This document shows positions 1-8,295 of a stretch of DNA of 64,000 nucleotides, in pieces (within the stretch, counting starts at the first letter, position 1; every line of letters starts with the position of its first letter). The stretch lies in the NCBI GenBank assembly GCA_050633465.1, contig JBOEGO010000011.1, positions 1 to 64,000 of the forward strand, given 5' to 3'. The notes beneath the pieces are model-generated. The model ran no database searches and was not told the origin of the DNA. It worked only from the letters and a program-made list of their open reading frames with translations. This DNA is from UBA3069 sp050633465. GTDB taxonomy: Bacteria; Pseudomonadota; Alphaproteobacteria; Rhodobacterales; Rhodobacteraceae. Both the position numbers and the translations under genes were made by a program.

Positions 1-643
1 CCAGCCCGACCAACCCCTTGCCTCCACGGGGCACGATCACGTCGATGAAATCGGTCATGGTCAACATTTCCTGCACCGCAGTGCGGTCACGGGTCGGCAC
101 CAACTGGATCGCATCCTCGGGCAGGCCAGCGGCACGTAACCCCTTGACCAGACAGGCATGAATCGCACCCGAGCTGTGAAAGCTCTCTGATCCGCCACGC
201 AGAATCACCGCATTGCCCGCCTTTAGGCACAATGCGCCCGCATCCGCTGTGACATTGGGGCGGGATTCATAGATCACCCCGATCACCCCCAATGGCGTGC
301 GCACGCGCCGGATATTCAACCCCGATGGCATATCCCAATCGGCCAGAACCTCGCCCACGGGATCGGGCTGTTCGGCCACAGCGCGCAATCCGTCGACAAT
401 GCCCTGAATGCGGGATTCGTCCAGCATCAGGCGGTCCATCATCGCGGGCGACAGGCCCTTTTCGGTGCCATATGCCATGTCCTTGGCATTGGCGGCAATG
501 ATCGCGGCGCGGTCCTGCCAAACCGCATCGGCGGCGGCGACCAGTGCGGCCTGTTTCAGCGCGCCCGTGGCATAGCCCAGCTCGGCGGACGCCGCACGCG
601 CCTTGCGCCCCATCTCTCTCATCACTGCGGATACATCGCTCAT
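1..643 (-). CDS. proA: Gamma-glutamyl phosphate reductase, N-terminal part (runs off left edge)
   Basis: Second enzyme of proline biosynthesis: it reduces gamma-glutamyl phosphate, the product of the proB enzyme encoded just upstream, to glutamate 5-semialdehyde in the cytoplasm. Only the first 214 codons are in the window. The family signature TPLGVIGVIYESRPN lies at residues 116-130, LRGGSESFHSSG near 148-159, and the NAD(P)-binding PRGGKGL segment is at the cut edge. The start is the ATG at 643, 10 bases after the proB stop, so the two are almost certainly co-transcribed. Identity is clear; the catalytic cysteine lies outside the window. Confidence 0.96.
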   Translation of the reverse strand, partial: MSDVSAVMREMGRKARAASAELGYATGALKQAALVAAADAVWQDRAAIIAANAKDMAYGTEKGLSPAMMDRLMLDESRIQGIVDGLRAVAEQPDPVGEVLADWDMPSGLNIRRVRTPLGVIGVIYESRPNVTADAGALCLKAGNAVILRGGSESFHSSGAIHACLVKGLRAAGLPEDAIQLVPTRDRTAVQEMLTMTDFIDVIVPRGGKGLVGL

Positions 644-653
644 AATGGTCCCC

Positions 654-1760
654 CTATAGCGCCATTTCATCACGGTGGATCAGGGCAGATCGCCCCGGAT
701 ATCCTAAAATCTGTTCAATTTCAGCACTTTGATGGCCCTTGATAGCGCGGGCCTCGGCGGCGGTATAGCGGCACAACCCCTGCCCCAACTTATGCCCGTT
801 CTGGTCCAGAATGGCGACCGGATCACCCCGGCCAAATGCGCCATCAACACCGCTGACCCCCGCTGGCAACAGGCTTTTGCCGGCTTTCAACGCCTGCGCC
901 GCACCTGCATCCAGCCGGAGTTCGCCCTGCGGTTTCATCGACGCGATCCAGCGCTTATAGGCCAGTTGCGGCGTGTCCTGTGCGGTGAACCATGTGGCAT
1001 TCGCACCGTTTTCCAGCGCCAGCAAGGGCCGCATCGCCGATCCTTCGGTGATCGCCATAGCGCAGCCGCCCGCCGTAGCGGTTTTTGCCGCCAGCAGCTT
1101 GGTGATCATACCCCCCTTGGACAACCCTGATGTGCCCTCACCCGCCATCTCTTCTATCTCGGGAGTGATTTCTTCTATAAAATCAAACCGTTGCGCAGCA
1201 TAGTTCACCTGTGGATTGCTGTCATAAAATCCGTCAACATCAGACAGCAATACCAATATATCCGCGCCAACAGTCACCGCCATTTGCGCCGCCAAACGGT
1301 CATTGTCACCATAGCGGATTTCATCTGTGGCGACGGTATCATTTTCATTGATGATCGGCACCACGCCCAGATCCAGCAATTGTTCCAGGGTCGCACGCGA
1401 GTTCAAATAACGGCGGCGATCTGCGGAATCTTCTAGTGTAACAAGCACTTGCGCGGTGATGATGCCATGAGGTTGCAGCACCTCTTCATAGGCGCGGGCC
1501 AATCGGATCTGCCCTACGGCTGCGGCGGCCTGTGACTGTTCCAACGCCAGTGCGCCCTTGGGCAGGTGCAACACCCCGCGCCCCAATGCGATTGATCCAG
1601 AGGATACCAAAATCACATCCGCGCCGCGCGCCTTGAACATCGCGACATCCTGCGCCAAGGCGACCAACCAATCGTCACGCAACATGCCCTTGGCCCGGTC
1701 CACCAACAGGGCCGAACCGATCTTGATTACAATGCGTTTGGCGCTGCTTAGGGGTGCCAC
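654..1760 (-). CDS. proB: Glutamate 5-kinase with PUA domain
   Basis: First enzyme of proline synthesis, phosphorylating glutamate to gamma-glutamyl phosphate. At 368 residues it has the full two-domain length: an amino acid kinase domain (VIKIGSALL near the N-terminus, then INENDTVATDEIRYGDNDRLAA) and a C-terminal PUA domain of about 80 residues (KSLLPAGVSGVDGAFGRGD onward). The PUA domain is usual in proteobacterial ProB and is often linked to proline feedback. The start overlaps the end of obgE by 13 bases, so translation is probably coupled. The order obgE-proB-proA is common in alphaproteobacteria. Confidence 0.97.
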   Translation of the reverse strand: MAPLSSAKRIVIKIGSALLVDRAKGMLRDDWLVALAQDVAMFKARGADVILVSSGSIALGRGVLHLPKGALALEQSQAAAAVGQIRLARAYEEVLQPHGIITAQVLVTLEDSADRRRYLNSRATLEQLLDLGVVPIINENDTVATDEIRYGDNDRLAAQMAVTVGADILVLLSDVDGFYDSNPQVNYAAQRFDFIEEITPEIEEMAGEGTSGLSKGGMITKLLAAKTATAGGCAMAITEGSAMRPLLALENGANATWFTAQDTPQLAYKRWIASMKPQGELRLDAGAAQALKAGKSLLPAGVSGVDGAFGRGDPVAILDQNGHKLGQGLCRYTAAEARAIKGHQSAEIEQILGYPGRSALIHRDEMAL

Positions 1761-2785
1761 GTTTCCTGCTCTTCTTCGTTTTTGGCCATGCGCAGCCGGT
1801 CTTCGGTGATTTGGGAACGCACGGCGCGCAGCACCGTATCCAACCCTTCGCGGGACACGCCGGACATGGGCAACACCTTGCCTCCGCTGGCTTTTTCCAG
1901 CGCGGACAGTTTTTCGGCGCGCTCTTCCTCGTCCAATGCGTCGATCTTGTTCAATGCGGTCACGCGGGGTTTGTCGGCCAAGGCCCCGCCGTATGCCTCC
2001 AGCTCGCCGATGATGGTTTCATAGTCCAGAACCACATCTTCGGATGTGCCGTCGATCAGGTGCAACAACACCGCGCAGCGTTCGACATGGCCCAAAAACA
2101 GATCGCCCAGCCCGCGCCCCTCGGATGCGCCTTCGATCAAACCGGGGATGTCGGCCATCACGAATTCCGCACCATCAATCCCGACCACGCCCAGATTGGG
2201 GTGCAAGGTGGTGAACGGATAATCGGCGATTTTCGGCCGTGCATTGGATGTGGCCGCCAGAAACGTGGATTTTCCCGCGTTCGGCATGCCCAACAGCCCC
2301 GCATCAGCGATCAGTTTCAGGCGCAACCATATGGTGCGCTCTACGCCCTCTTGTCCGGGGTTGGATTTGCGCGGCGCCTGGTTGGTCGAGGTTTTGAAAT
2401 GCAGGTTGCCCCAGCCGCCATTGCCGCCCTTGGCCAGCAACACGCGCTGCCCGACCTCGGTCATATCGGCAATCACCGTATCTTCGTCTTCGTCCAGAAT
2501 TTCGGTGCCAACCGGCACTTTCAGCACGATATCTTCGCCAAATTTGCCGCTGCGTTGCTGGCCCATGCCGGGCCGCCCGTTGTCGGCGAAAAAATGTTGC
2601 TGATAGCGGAAATCAATCAGCGTGTTCAGCCCGTCCACGGCCTCGGCCCAGACATAGCCGCCATTGCCGCCATCGCCGCCATCCGGCCCGCCGTATTCGA
2701 TATATTTCTCGCGGCGAAAGCTGACGCAGCCACTGCCGCCCGAACCGGACCGGATATAGACCTTTGCGAGATCGAGGAATTTCAT
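1748..2785 (-). CDS. obgE: GTPase Obg/CgtA, ribosome assembly and stress factor
   Basis: Essential-type large GTPase that binds the 50S subunit and acts in ribosome maturation and stringent-response control. The glycine-rich Obg fold covers about residues 1-158 (GGDGGNGG, GGNGGWGN). The G domain follows, with G1 GMPNAGKS at 166-173, G3 DIPGLIEGAS near 212 and G4 NKID near 283. The protein stops at 345 residues, so it lacks the extra C-terminal OCT domain of some Gram-positive forms, as expected here. It sits downstream of rplU-rpmA and an acetyltransferase, the conserved ribosomal neighbourhood of this gene. Confidence 0.97.
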   Translation of the reverse strand: MKFLDLAKVYIRSGSGGSGCVSFRREKYIEYGGPDGGDGGNGGYVWAEAVDGLNTLIDFRYQQHFFADNGRPGMGQQRSGKFGEDIVLKVPVGTEILDEDEDTVIADMTEVGQRVLLAKGGNGGWGNLHFKTSTNQAPRKSNPGQEGVERTIWLRLKLIADAGLLGMPNAGKSTFLAATSNARPKIADYPFTTLHPNLGVVGIDGAEFVMADIPGLIEGASEGRGLGDLFLGHVERCAVLLHLIDGTSEDVVLDYETIIGELEAYGGALADKPRVTALNKIDALDEEERAEKLSALEKASGGKVLPMSGVSREGLDTVLRAVRSQITEDRLRMAKNEEEQETWHP

Positions 2786-2830
2786 GTTCGTACTCCTATC
2801 CGCAAAGGCCCCGTTGAGGCAGGCCCGCGG

Positions 2831-3370
2831 TTAACCCAATTTTCGCATATAGGTCCAAGTCGGGACCGATGCATTGCGGGCAACCGAGAATTTTTCGGCA
2901 TCGCCCAGATATTCGAAACCGCAATTGGTCAGCACACGGGCCGATGCGGTATTTTCCTGAAACACCGTGGCAAAAGCCGTGCGGCATTTCAGCGGGTTGG
3001 CCACCAAAAGCGCATCAACTGCGCGGCTGGCAACGCCGGTATTCCAGAATGCAGGCGCGACCCAATAGCCGACCTCGCATTGATCATCATCCAAAAGCGT
3101 AAGCGAAATCAAACCCTTGAGTTCAGCCCCGCCGGATTTTTTGGCATCCATCACCCAAACGCATTCCTCATGGCCTGGTGCCAGACTGCGTTTGATGAAC
3201 GCCTCGGTGGAACCGGGCGGCAGGGGGTGCGGAATCGACGTGGTCATGCGCGCCACCCGCTCGTCACTGGCATATAGTTCGATCATGCCAATGTCGGACA
3301 GGCGCAACGGGCGCAGATCGCAGCGTTCGGCTTCGATCACGGGTTGGTCGGTGATGGTATCTAACTTCAT
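2831..3370 (-). CDS. GNAT-family N-acetyltransferase (RimJ/RimL-like)
   Basis: A 179-residue protein of the Gcn5-related acetyltransferase fold. It begins with the RimJ-type opening VIEAERCDLRPLRLSDI, has a central acceptor region GLISLTLLDDDQCEVGYWV, and has the acetyl-CoA-binding segment NTGVASRAVDALL followed by ENTASARVLTNCGFEYLG. An upstream in-frame extension to 3463 exists, but the ATG at 3370 has AAGGAG seven bases before it and is preferred. The gene lies between rpmA and obgE, where Rhodobacterales often carry such a gene. By fold the substrate could be a ribosomal protein terminus or a small amine; the sequence does not decide. Confidence 0.85.
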   Translation of the reverse strand: MKLDTITDQPVIEAERCDLRPLRLSDIGMIELYASDERVARMTTSIPHPLPPGSTEAFIKRSLAPGHEECVWVMDAKKSGGAELKGLISLTLLDDDQCEVGYWVAPAFWNTGVASRAVDALLVANPLKCRTAFATVFQENTASARVLTNCGFEYLGDAEKFSVARNASVPTWTYMRKLG

Positions 3371-3474
3371 GCCGCATCTCCTTTGTGGCAGATGATACTC
3401 TTGAACAGGCATCTGGCGAAATGATGGCGGGCCGCTCCTCCGGCCGGTGCTGTCAATCGACATCAGCGAAACAG

Positions 3475-3506
3475 AAAAAGGGACCGGCGGTTATGCCGAT
3501 CCCCTT
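3475..3506 (-). terminator. Intrinsic terminator or attenuator after rpmA
   Basis: Read on the minus strand, AAGGG-GAT-CGGC pairs with GCCG-GT-CCCTT around a six-base loop and is followed by TTTTT. It sits just after rpmA, so it probably ends or attenuates the rplU-rpmA message before the GNAT-obgE-proBA genes. The small internal loop makes read-through plausible. Confidence 0.6.
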
Positions 3507-3529
3507 ATGCGCAAAACTTTAAGGTCGGC

Positions 3530-3799
3530 TTACTCTGCGGCCTCCGCCGCGGGGAGAACCGAAATAAAGGTGCGGTTTTTCAGGCCTTTGTGAAAGGTCA
3601 CGTGGCCTTCGACCGTTGCAAAGATGGTGTGATCCTTGCCCAGGCCAACGCCCTCGCCCGGCCACCACTTGGTGCCGCGCTGACGCACGATGATGTTACC
3701 GGGGATCGCCTTTTGACCACCGTAGAGCTTTACGCCCAAACGGCGACCAGCAGAGTCGCGACCGTTGCGGGATGAACCGCCAGCTTTTTTATGTGCCAT
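3530..3799 (-). CDS. rpmA: 50S ribosomal protein L27
   Basis: Ribosomal protein near the peptidyl transferase centre of the large subunit. The 89 residues open with the diagnostic AHKKAGGSSRNGRDSAGRRL and continue VKLYGGQKAIPGNIIVRQRGT, the canonical L27 pattern without the N-terminal cleavage extension seen in Firmicutes. It follows rplU by 29 bases and shares its message. The C-terminal PAAEAAE tail is a modest alanine/glutamate extension. Confidence 0.98.
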   Translation of the reverse strand: MAHKKAGGSSRNGRDSAGRRLGVKLYGGQKAIPGNIIVRQRGTKWWPGEGVGLGKDHTIFATVEGHVTFHKGLKNRTFISVLPAAEAAE

Positions 3800-3828
3800 T
3801 GTGTATCTCTCCTATGCTGCTGCGGCGA

Positions 3829-4488
3829 TCAAGCCAGATCTTTGGCTTGGGCAACCCAGCCTTCGCGCTCGATGCGACCCTTAAAGGACAGTTTTTCGTC
3901 CATCTCGGCGATGTCTGCATCTGTCCATGCGGCGATCTGGGCGAAAGTGGTCACGCCGTTCTCGTGCAGTTTTTTCTCAAGTGCGGGGCCGACGCCCGAC
4001 AGCTTTTTCAGGTCGTCCGCGCCAGCAGGTGCATCGGCCTTGGCGGCCTTTGCTTTGGCGGGTTTGGCTGCTTTTTCTGCCTTGGCGGGCTTTTCCGAAG
4101 CAGCGGCAGCGGCAACAGCCACACCGGCAACCGAACCGGCACCGACAGCTGCCTGAACGCCGGATTTATCTGCGCCATTGGCCAGAATGTCGGTCACACG
4201 CAGCAGGGTCAGCTGTTGACGGTGGCCCTTGGTGCGTTTGGACGAATGTTTACGACGACGCTTGACGAAATTGATGGTCTTTTCGCCCTTGATCTGGTCG
4301 ATCACTTCGGCTTGCACACCGGCACCGGCAACGAAAGGCACGCCAACAACGGGGGCATCGCCACCCAGCATCAGAATGTCGTTGAATTGAACGGTTTCAC
4401 CTGCGTTTGCGGCCAGTTTTTCAACACGGAGAACGTCACCGGATTGAACTTTATACTGCTTGCCGCCAGTCTTGAGGACTGCGAACAT
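3829..4488 (-). CDS. rplU: 50S ribosomal protein L21 with long C-terminal helix-hairpin-helix extension
   Basis: Residues 1 to about 103 are a normal L21 (MFAVLKTGGKQYKVQSGD at the start, then FVKRRRKHSSKRTKGHRQ). The protein then doubles in length to 219 residues. First comes an Ala/Lys-rich linker (about 120-155, KPAKAEKAAKPAKAKAAK). Then comes a compact domain with DDLKKLSGVGPALEKKL and GRIEREGWVAQAKDLA, which resembles helix-hairpin-helix modules. A closely similar tail is known on NuoE of related bacteria. The ATG at 4488 has AAAGGAAG eight bases upstream, so an in-frame extension to 4563 is not used. Ordinary L21 proteins lack this tail, and its role is unknown. Confidence 0.95.
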   Translation of the reverse strand: MFAVLKTGGKQYKVQSGDVLRVEKLAANAGETVQFNDILMLGGDAPVVGVPFVAGAGVQAEVIDQIKGEKTINFVKRRRKHSSKRTKGHRQQLTLLRVTDILANGADKSGVQAAVGAGSVAGVAVAAAAASEKPAKAEKAAKPAKAKAAKADAPAGADDLKKLSGVGPALEKKLHENGVTTFAQIAAWTDADIAEMDEKLSFKGRIEREGWVAQAKDLA

Positions 4489-4652
4489 CTTGATCTTCCT
4501 TTGTTTGCCGCGTTCTGTGGCCCCCGGTCGGGAGTTCATGGACATTTGCAGCCTTCGCCACATCTTGCCCGCCTCGAACAGCGCGCCCCGATCGGAGCGT
4601 CATTTACATAATTGATTCCATTCCCGCACCGGTTGCCCGGTCAGGATGCGGG

Positions 4653-4681
4653 CTTATCCATTGATCCGCGGGGCAAGTCAA
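4653..4681 (-). promoter_or_regulatory. Candidate sigma-70 promoter for rplU-rpmA
   Basis: On the minus strand TTGACT (-35) is followed after 17 bases by GATAAG (-10). Transcription would start near 4645, leaving a leader of roughly 155 bases before the rplU ATG. That is long enough for autogenous control of the L21-L27 operon. Read by eye only. Confidence 0.5.
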
Positions 4682-4756
4682 GGGGGTTTCCCCCACTGTG
4701 TCGTCGCCGGTTCGCCGCCGCTGCGCAGCCGTGACTGCCGGTGCAGTGTGCCCTTG

Positions 4757-5575
4757 CTACAGGTCCTCGCCGCCCATCATCTGTGCCGTGGCCAGCCCCA
4801 GTGACAGCGATATTTCCGAATACATCCGGTCAAATCCGGCAAACAGCGCACGGTTCAGCGCCGCACCTTCGGGGGTGCGTGACAGCGCGGTATAGGCCTC
4901 GATCTGTTGCACGTCCAGCGGGCGATAGGCCATCAGCAAAAACGCGAACATCCATTCGCGGGTGTCGCTGCGGGTGGCTTCCTCTTCAGACCAGACATCG
5001 GCCAGAATTTCCGCCTCGTCCATATCGACCGCGCCGCCTTCGATCAGGCCGCGATAGAACATGTAATTCGAATTCATCCCGCCCACGACATTGAATTCGA
5101 CCAGTTCGTTCACGTCTATATATTCGCTGACGGCTTTCAGGAACCGGTCGTTTTCGGGCATGTCCAAAAATGCCACACGGGCTGCGGCCTCGGTGGATTC
5201 GTCGATAAAGGCACGCCGCGCTGCCACTTCCAGCCGCACGATTTCCTTGCCCGTGTCGCTGTGGAAAAACGCCAGCAAGGGCGCGGTATCGGTGTCCCCC
5301 ATGGCCGTGCGGAACCCGTCGCTGACCACCGCTGTCATTTTGTCGGCGTCATAGATGCGGTTGACCAGCGCGGTCCAGCGCGGCGATGCCCCGCCCGGCA
5401 ACATCGTTTGCGCAATATCCGCACCATATGCGCGCCCTTCGTCCTGCATCACCGCAATAATCTGTGGCAGGCCAAGCGCAGTTTCCAGTTCCGTCAGTTC
5501 CGCATCACCTGCCCGCGCCAATCCAGCCAAGAGGCAGAGCGCAGCAACAAAACCGGCAAAACGGCGCAGGATCAC
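4757..5575 (-). CDS. Exported DUF2059 protein, second of a tandem pair
   Basis: A 272-residue protein with a signal peptide (MILRRFAGFVAALCLLAGLARA) and a helical C-terminal half of DUF2059 type (LLAFFHSDTGKEIVRLEVAARR). Its biochemical role is unknown. Its start overlaps the stop of the gene upstream by ATGA, so the two are translated together and probably act together in the periplasm or envelope. The two products share the LLA..AFY/FF-SD-GK/R layout but are clearly diverged, which fits an old duplication. Confidence 0.75.
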   Translation of the reverse strand: MILRRFAGFVAALCLLAGLARAGDAELTELETALGLPQIIAVMQDEGRAYGADIAQTMLPGGASPRWTALVNRIYDADKMTAVVSDGFRTAMGDTDTAPLLAFFHSDTGKEIVRLEVAARRAFIDESTEAAARVAFLDMPENDRFLKAVSEYIDVNELVEFNVVGGMNSNYMFYRGLIEGGAVDMDEAEILADVWSEEEATRSDTREWMFAFLLMAYRPLDVQQIEAYTALSRTPEGAALNRALFAGFDRMYSEISLSLGLATAQMMGGEDL

Positions 5576-6414
5576 AGCTCCTGCCCCGGATGCAGATCGG
5601 CCATTTTCACCGCCAGCCGTTCATACCTGTTGGCCATAATTTCGTATTGCACCGCATTCATCAATTCATACACCGTTTGCATCCGCTCGTCTTCCAATGC
5701 GGATGTATATTCTTCTAGCTCGTCATTGGTAAAGCCCGCGTAAACCTCGGCTGAACTGGCCAGCGATGACGCCATCATCTGCCGCCGCATCGCATCGCGC
5801 CCCTCGGCCATGCGGGCCCGCAACGCGCCCTCGTCCACCTTCAGGCGGATCACGTCCGCCGCCGCTGCGGCCATCAGGAACCGGACCTGGATTTCCTCGA
5901 TCGCGCGCACCGATGCCCCGCCCGCATCCACGGCCTTGTTCATCCGTTTCAGGATTTCCAACCGCGGGTCGCTGTCGCGCAGCATATCGGCGACGAGTTC
6001 CGAACCATCCACCCGCCGCACATCCTTGTCGCTGCGCATGTGGCTTTCGTTTTCGACCTGCACCAACCGCCGCCCCAGATCCGAGGCATAAAACCCCGCC
6101 GCATGGTCCAGCAGATCAGGCTCCAGCGCCTGCTCCAGAATAGAGGCCGCCATGTCATGCATCACCGCCACATCAAACACCTGCCCCGCCACACGCGACC
6201 AATCCGCGCCAAAGTCAGACGCCTCCATGCCCAGCATCGCAGGCGCATCCCCCGCCGCCAATGTCAGCGATTCAATCGCCACGTCGAACCCGGTGATTTC
6301 CAGAAAGGCGTCTACCTTATCGCGATCCGCCGCCGCATCGGCACCCCGCCCCAGGCCCATCGCCATAATGGCAAATGCAAAAATGGTCAGGATCTTTCGT
6401 ATCGGCGCGCGCAT
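5572..6414 (-). CDS. Exported DUF2059-like protein, first of a tandem pair
   Basis: A 280-residue protein with an N-terminal export signal (KILTIFAFAIMAMGLG, then cleavage near GADAAADRD). The helical domain has the DUF2059-type segment LDHAAGFYASDLGRRLVQVE, matching the equivalent segment in the downstream gene. No catalytic motif is visible. The two genes form a transcription unit directed away from the tRNA gene, with a 150-base promoter region before it. The family is widespread and uncharacterised in alphaproteobacteria. Confidence 0.72.
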   Translation of the reverse strand: MRAPIRKILTIFAFAIMAMGLGRGADAAADRDKVDAFLEITGFDVAIESLTLAAGDAPAMLGMEASDFGADWSRVAGQVFDVAVMHDMAASILEQALEPDLLDHAAGFYASDLGRRLVQVENESHMRSDKDVRRVDGSELVADMLRDSDPRLEILKRMNKAVDAGGASVRAIEEIQVRFLMAAAAADVIRLKVDEGALRARMAEGRDAMRRQMMASSLASSAEVYAGFTNDELEEYTSALEDERMQTVYELMNAVQYEIMANRYERLAVKMADLHPGQEL

Positions 6415-6564
6415 GGCACTCTCCTTTTGCGGTGCATTGCCAACAAACTATGCCTTTTGCGCGCCCTTGCAACGCCCCTTGCGAAAACTCGGCGGAAAAC
6501 ATGCAATTGCCCCCTTGCCCTTGCCTGCCAGACGGTCTAAACGCCGCTCCACCAAGATCCCCGC

Positions 6565-6654
6565 GGAGAGGTGCCGGAGTGGTCGAACGGGGCGGTCTCG
6601 AAAACCGTTGATCCTGCAAGGGATCCCAGGGTTCGAATCCCTGTCTCTCCGCCA
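6565..6654 (+). tRNA. tRNA-Ser (anticodon CGA)
   Basis: A 90-base class II tRNA that folds completely by eye. The acceptor GGAGAGG pairs with TCTCTCC (last pair G-U). Anticodon stem GCGGT/ACCGT encloses loop CTCGAAA with anticodon CGA at 6599-6601. A variable arm GATCC/GGATC and a T arm CAGGG-TTCGAAT-CCCTG follow, then discriminator G and an encoded CCA. It reads UCG codons. An AT-richer stretch begins immediately after it, so the gene may have served as an integration site. Confidence 0.97.
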
Positions 6655-6761
6655 CTATTCTTATTTACCCATTGTATTCGCTTAAAAATTAGCGGCCTGA
6701 TGGTAGCCGATCCCCCAACATGTTCTGGAACAGCTCGGATCTCTTCATCCAATGTCGGTAG

Positions 6762-7091
6762 TCAAGTAGTTGCTTTGGTGGATCTGAATTTAGGCACTGT
6801 ATTGTAGCCACGTTCTGGATCGTTGGCCCCTTGTTCAACTATCAGTGCCATTTCTCTCAGCCCAACCTCAGTCTTGTCAGTGCCTTCGAATATGATTTCT
6901 CTGCGGATAGTGAAATCCTGAAGCTCTTTTTTTGTGAAGTCGGCCTCAACTCGCCTGTAGTTCCAACTACCAAAATATCGGATCGTGTGGCCATCTCTTC
7001 CAATATCCTTACCGATGTAGATTTTGCCGTTGGGGAAGGTGATCTTGTAGACGACGTATGCGAATTTTCTGGTCATTTTCGATAAGTCCAT
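6762..7091 (-). CDS. Small GIY-YIG-domain protein
   Basis: A 109-residue protein that is essentially one GIY-YIG nuclease-like module: AYVVYKITFPNGKIYIGKD supplies the paired GIY (here VVY) and YIG strands, followed by RYFGSWNYRR. A later Glu in LREMALIVEQGAN could be the metal-binding residue. Such single-domain proteins occur as homing or selfish endonucleases and in repair. The ATG at 7091 is chosen; only a TTG lies further out at 7112, and a second ATG is at 7076. None has a strong ribosome-binding site. Codon use is AT-richer than in flanking genes, suggesting acquisition. Confidence 0.65.
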   Translation of the reverse strand: MDLSKMTRKFAYVVYKITFPNGKIYIGKDIGRDGHTIRYFGSWNYRRVEADFTKKELQDFTIRREIIFEGTDKTEVGLREMALIVEQGANDPERGYNTVPKFRSTKATT

Positions 7092-7205
7092 TTTGTTCTG
7101 AGGTGTCGCCAATCTGCTTCGTGCTTCGTCGTTCGTCGGGTTTTCAAATACTATGCTCTGCTTTAAGAGAATTTATAATCAGAAATTTGTTGTGGAGTTT
7201 CAGAG

Positions 7206-8132
7206 ATGGGAACAGGTCGCTCGCTAAAGCTATATCTAGTTGACGGATCTGCTTCGGGGATTGTGACAGTCGAGATTGGCAACTGGAGTGGTCATATCCT
7301 CTTTTCACCTCGGACACGGATCGAAACGGCCCTCGCGCGTGCCGAAGTTTCTCGGACTGGTGTCTATATTTTGATTGGACCTGATGAGGATGATCAAGGT
7401 GTTCAAAAGATTTATGTGGGCGAAGCCGATGAATTAAAAAGCCGCATAGTAAGCCACAACAAAGAGAAAGATTTTTGGGATCGTTTCGTGTCTGTTAGTA
7501 GCAAAGACATGAATTTGACTAAAGCGCATGTTAAGTATCTGGAGGGGCGATTACTCGATTTTGCTCACGAATCTGGAAAAGCTACCGTCGACAACAAGAC
7601 AAACCCAAGTTTTGACAAGTTACCTGAGGCTGACATTTCCGACATGGAAAGTTTCCTTGAAGAAATTAGACTTGCGTTGCCTGTTCTCGGCATCGACTTT
7701 TTTCCGACCAGAAAGGTTGCGCATAAAAAGTCAGGCGTGACCGCAAAATTTAATGACAACACTGACGAGGATGTCTTTTTCACGCTTATGAATGCCAAAG
7801 TCGGAATTAACGCCCGAGCGACCGAGATAGACGGCCAGTTTGTTGTGCTTGAAGGCAGTTTGGGTAGCCTAAAAGAGAAGTCATCATTTTTGGCATCTGC
7901 GAGCAAGGCTGTAAGAGATCGCCTGCTCGTGAGTGGCGTTGTTGAGGCCGTAGGGCAAGACAACTTCGTTTTAAGAAAAGACGTGGAGTTCAAAAGCCCG
8001 AGCGGCGCGGCAGTATTTCTCTATGGCACATCACGGAATGGTCGAACTGATTGGCTTGTTGAGGGGAAAAGCCTTACCTATGCTGATTGGAAGGATTTTG
8101 AAATCGCAGATGCAATAGGTAACGGTTTATAG
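7206..8132 (+). CDS. GIY-YIG nuclease family protein with C-terminal DUF4357 domain
   Basis: A 308-residue protein. Residues about 50-100 carry the nuclease-type core: TGVYILIGPDED, then KIYVGEADELKSRI and KDFWDRFVSV, followed by the helix LTKAHVKYLEGRLLD with the likely catalytic Glu. The C-terminus (about 255-300) has SPSGAAVFLYGTSRNGRTDW and KSLTYADW, matching DUF4357, a small domain often fused to GIY-YIG, restriction or methyltransferase proteins. The ATG at 7206 follows GAGTTTCAGAG, a weak ribosome-binding site. Base composition is AT-richer than in its neighbours. It is divergent from the small GIY-YIG gene 114 bases away. A defence or DNA-processing role is inference only. Confidence 0.78.
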   Translation: MGTGRSLKLYLVDGSASGIVTVEIGNWSGHILFSPRTRIETALARAEVSRTGVYILIGPDEDDQGVQKIYVGEADELKSRIVSHNKEKDFWDRFVSVSSKDMNLTKAHVKYLEGRLLDFAHESGKATVDNKTNPSFDKLPEADISDMESFLEEIRLALPVLGIDFFPTRKVAHKKSGVTAKFNDNTDEDVFFTLMNAKVGINARATEIDGQFVVLEGSLGSLKEKSSFLASASKAVRDRLLVSGVVEAVGQDNFVLRKDVEFKSPSGAAVFLYGTSRNGRTDWLVEGKSLTYADWKDFEIADAIGNGL

Positions 8133-8227
8133 TTGGCATTGGTTAAAGCGAGATCCCCGTTAATTTACATAATGTCCCTACGTTCGGTGATCGCGCGGAC
8201 AAAGGCTTCTTTCAGCGCCTTCTTTGA

Positions 8228-8241
8228 GGTTCAAATCCCTG
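8228..8241 (+). repeat. Partial copy of the tRNA-Ser T arm
   Basis: GGTTCAAATCCCTG matches GGTTCGAATCCCTG of the tRNA-Ser T loop and stem (6630-6643) with one mismatch. The match does not extend into the acceptor stem. It may be a decayed attachment-site remnant or chance similarity to any tRNA T loop. Confidence 0.3.
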
Positions 8242-8260
8242 CTGTTGTCATTGATTGCCC

Positions 8261-8295
8261 CCCACTAAATGTATGAACACACTGTATTTGGTGGG
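8261..8295. repeat. Imperfect inverted repeat near the island end
   Basis: CCCACTAAAT at 8261-8270 faces ATTTGGTGGG at 8286-8295, nine of ten positions complementary, across a 15-base spacer. There is no T-run, so it does not look like a terminator. It could be a recombination or regulatory site. Confidence 0.4.

Noticed and set aside
1754..3277. A long open frame on the plus strand of about 500 codons opposite obgE and the acetyltransferase gene
   Set aside because: It is antisense to two well-supported genes, its translation is low-complexity and matches no family, and GC-rich DNA commonly gives such antisense frames.
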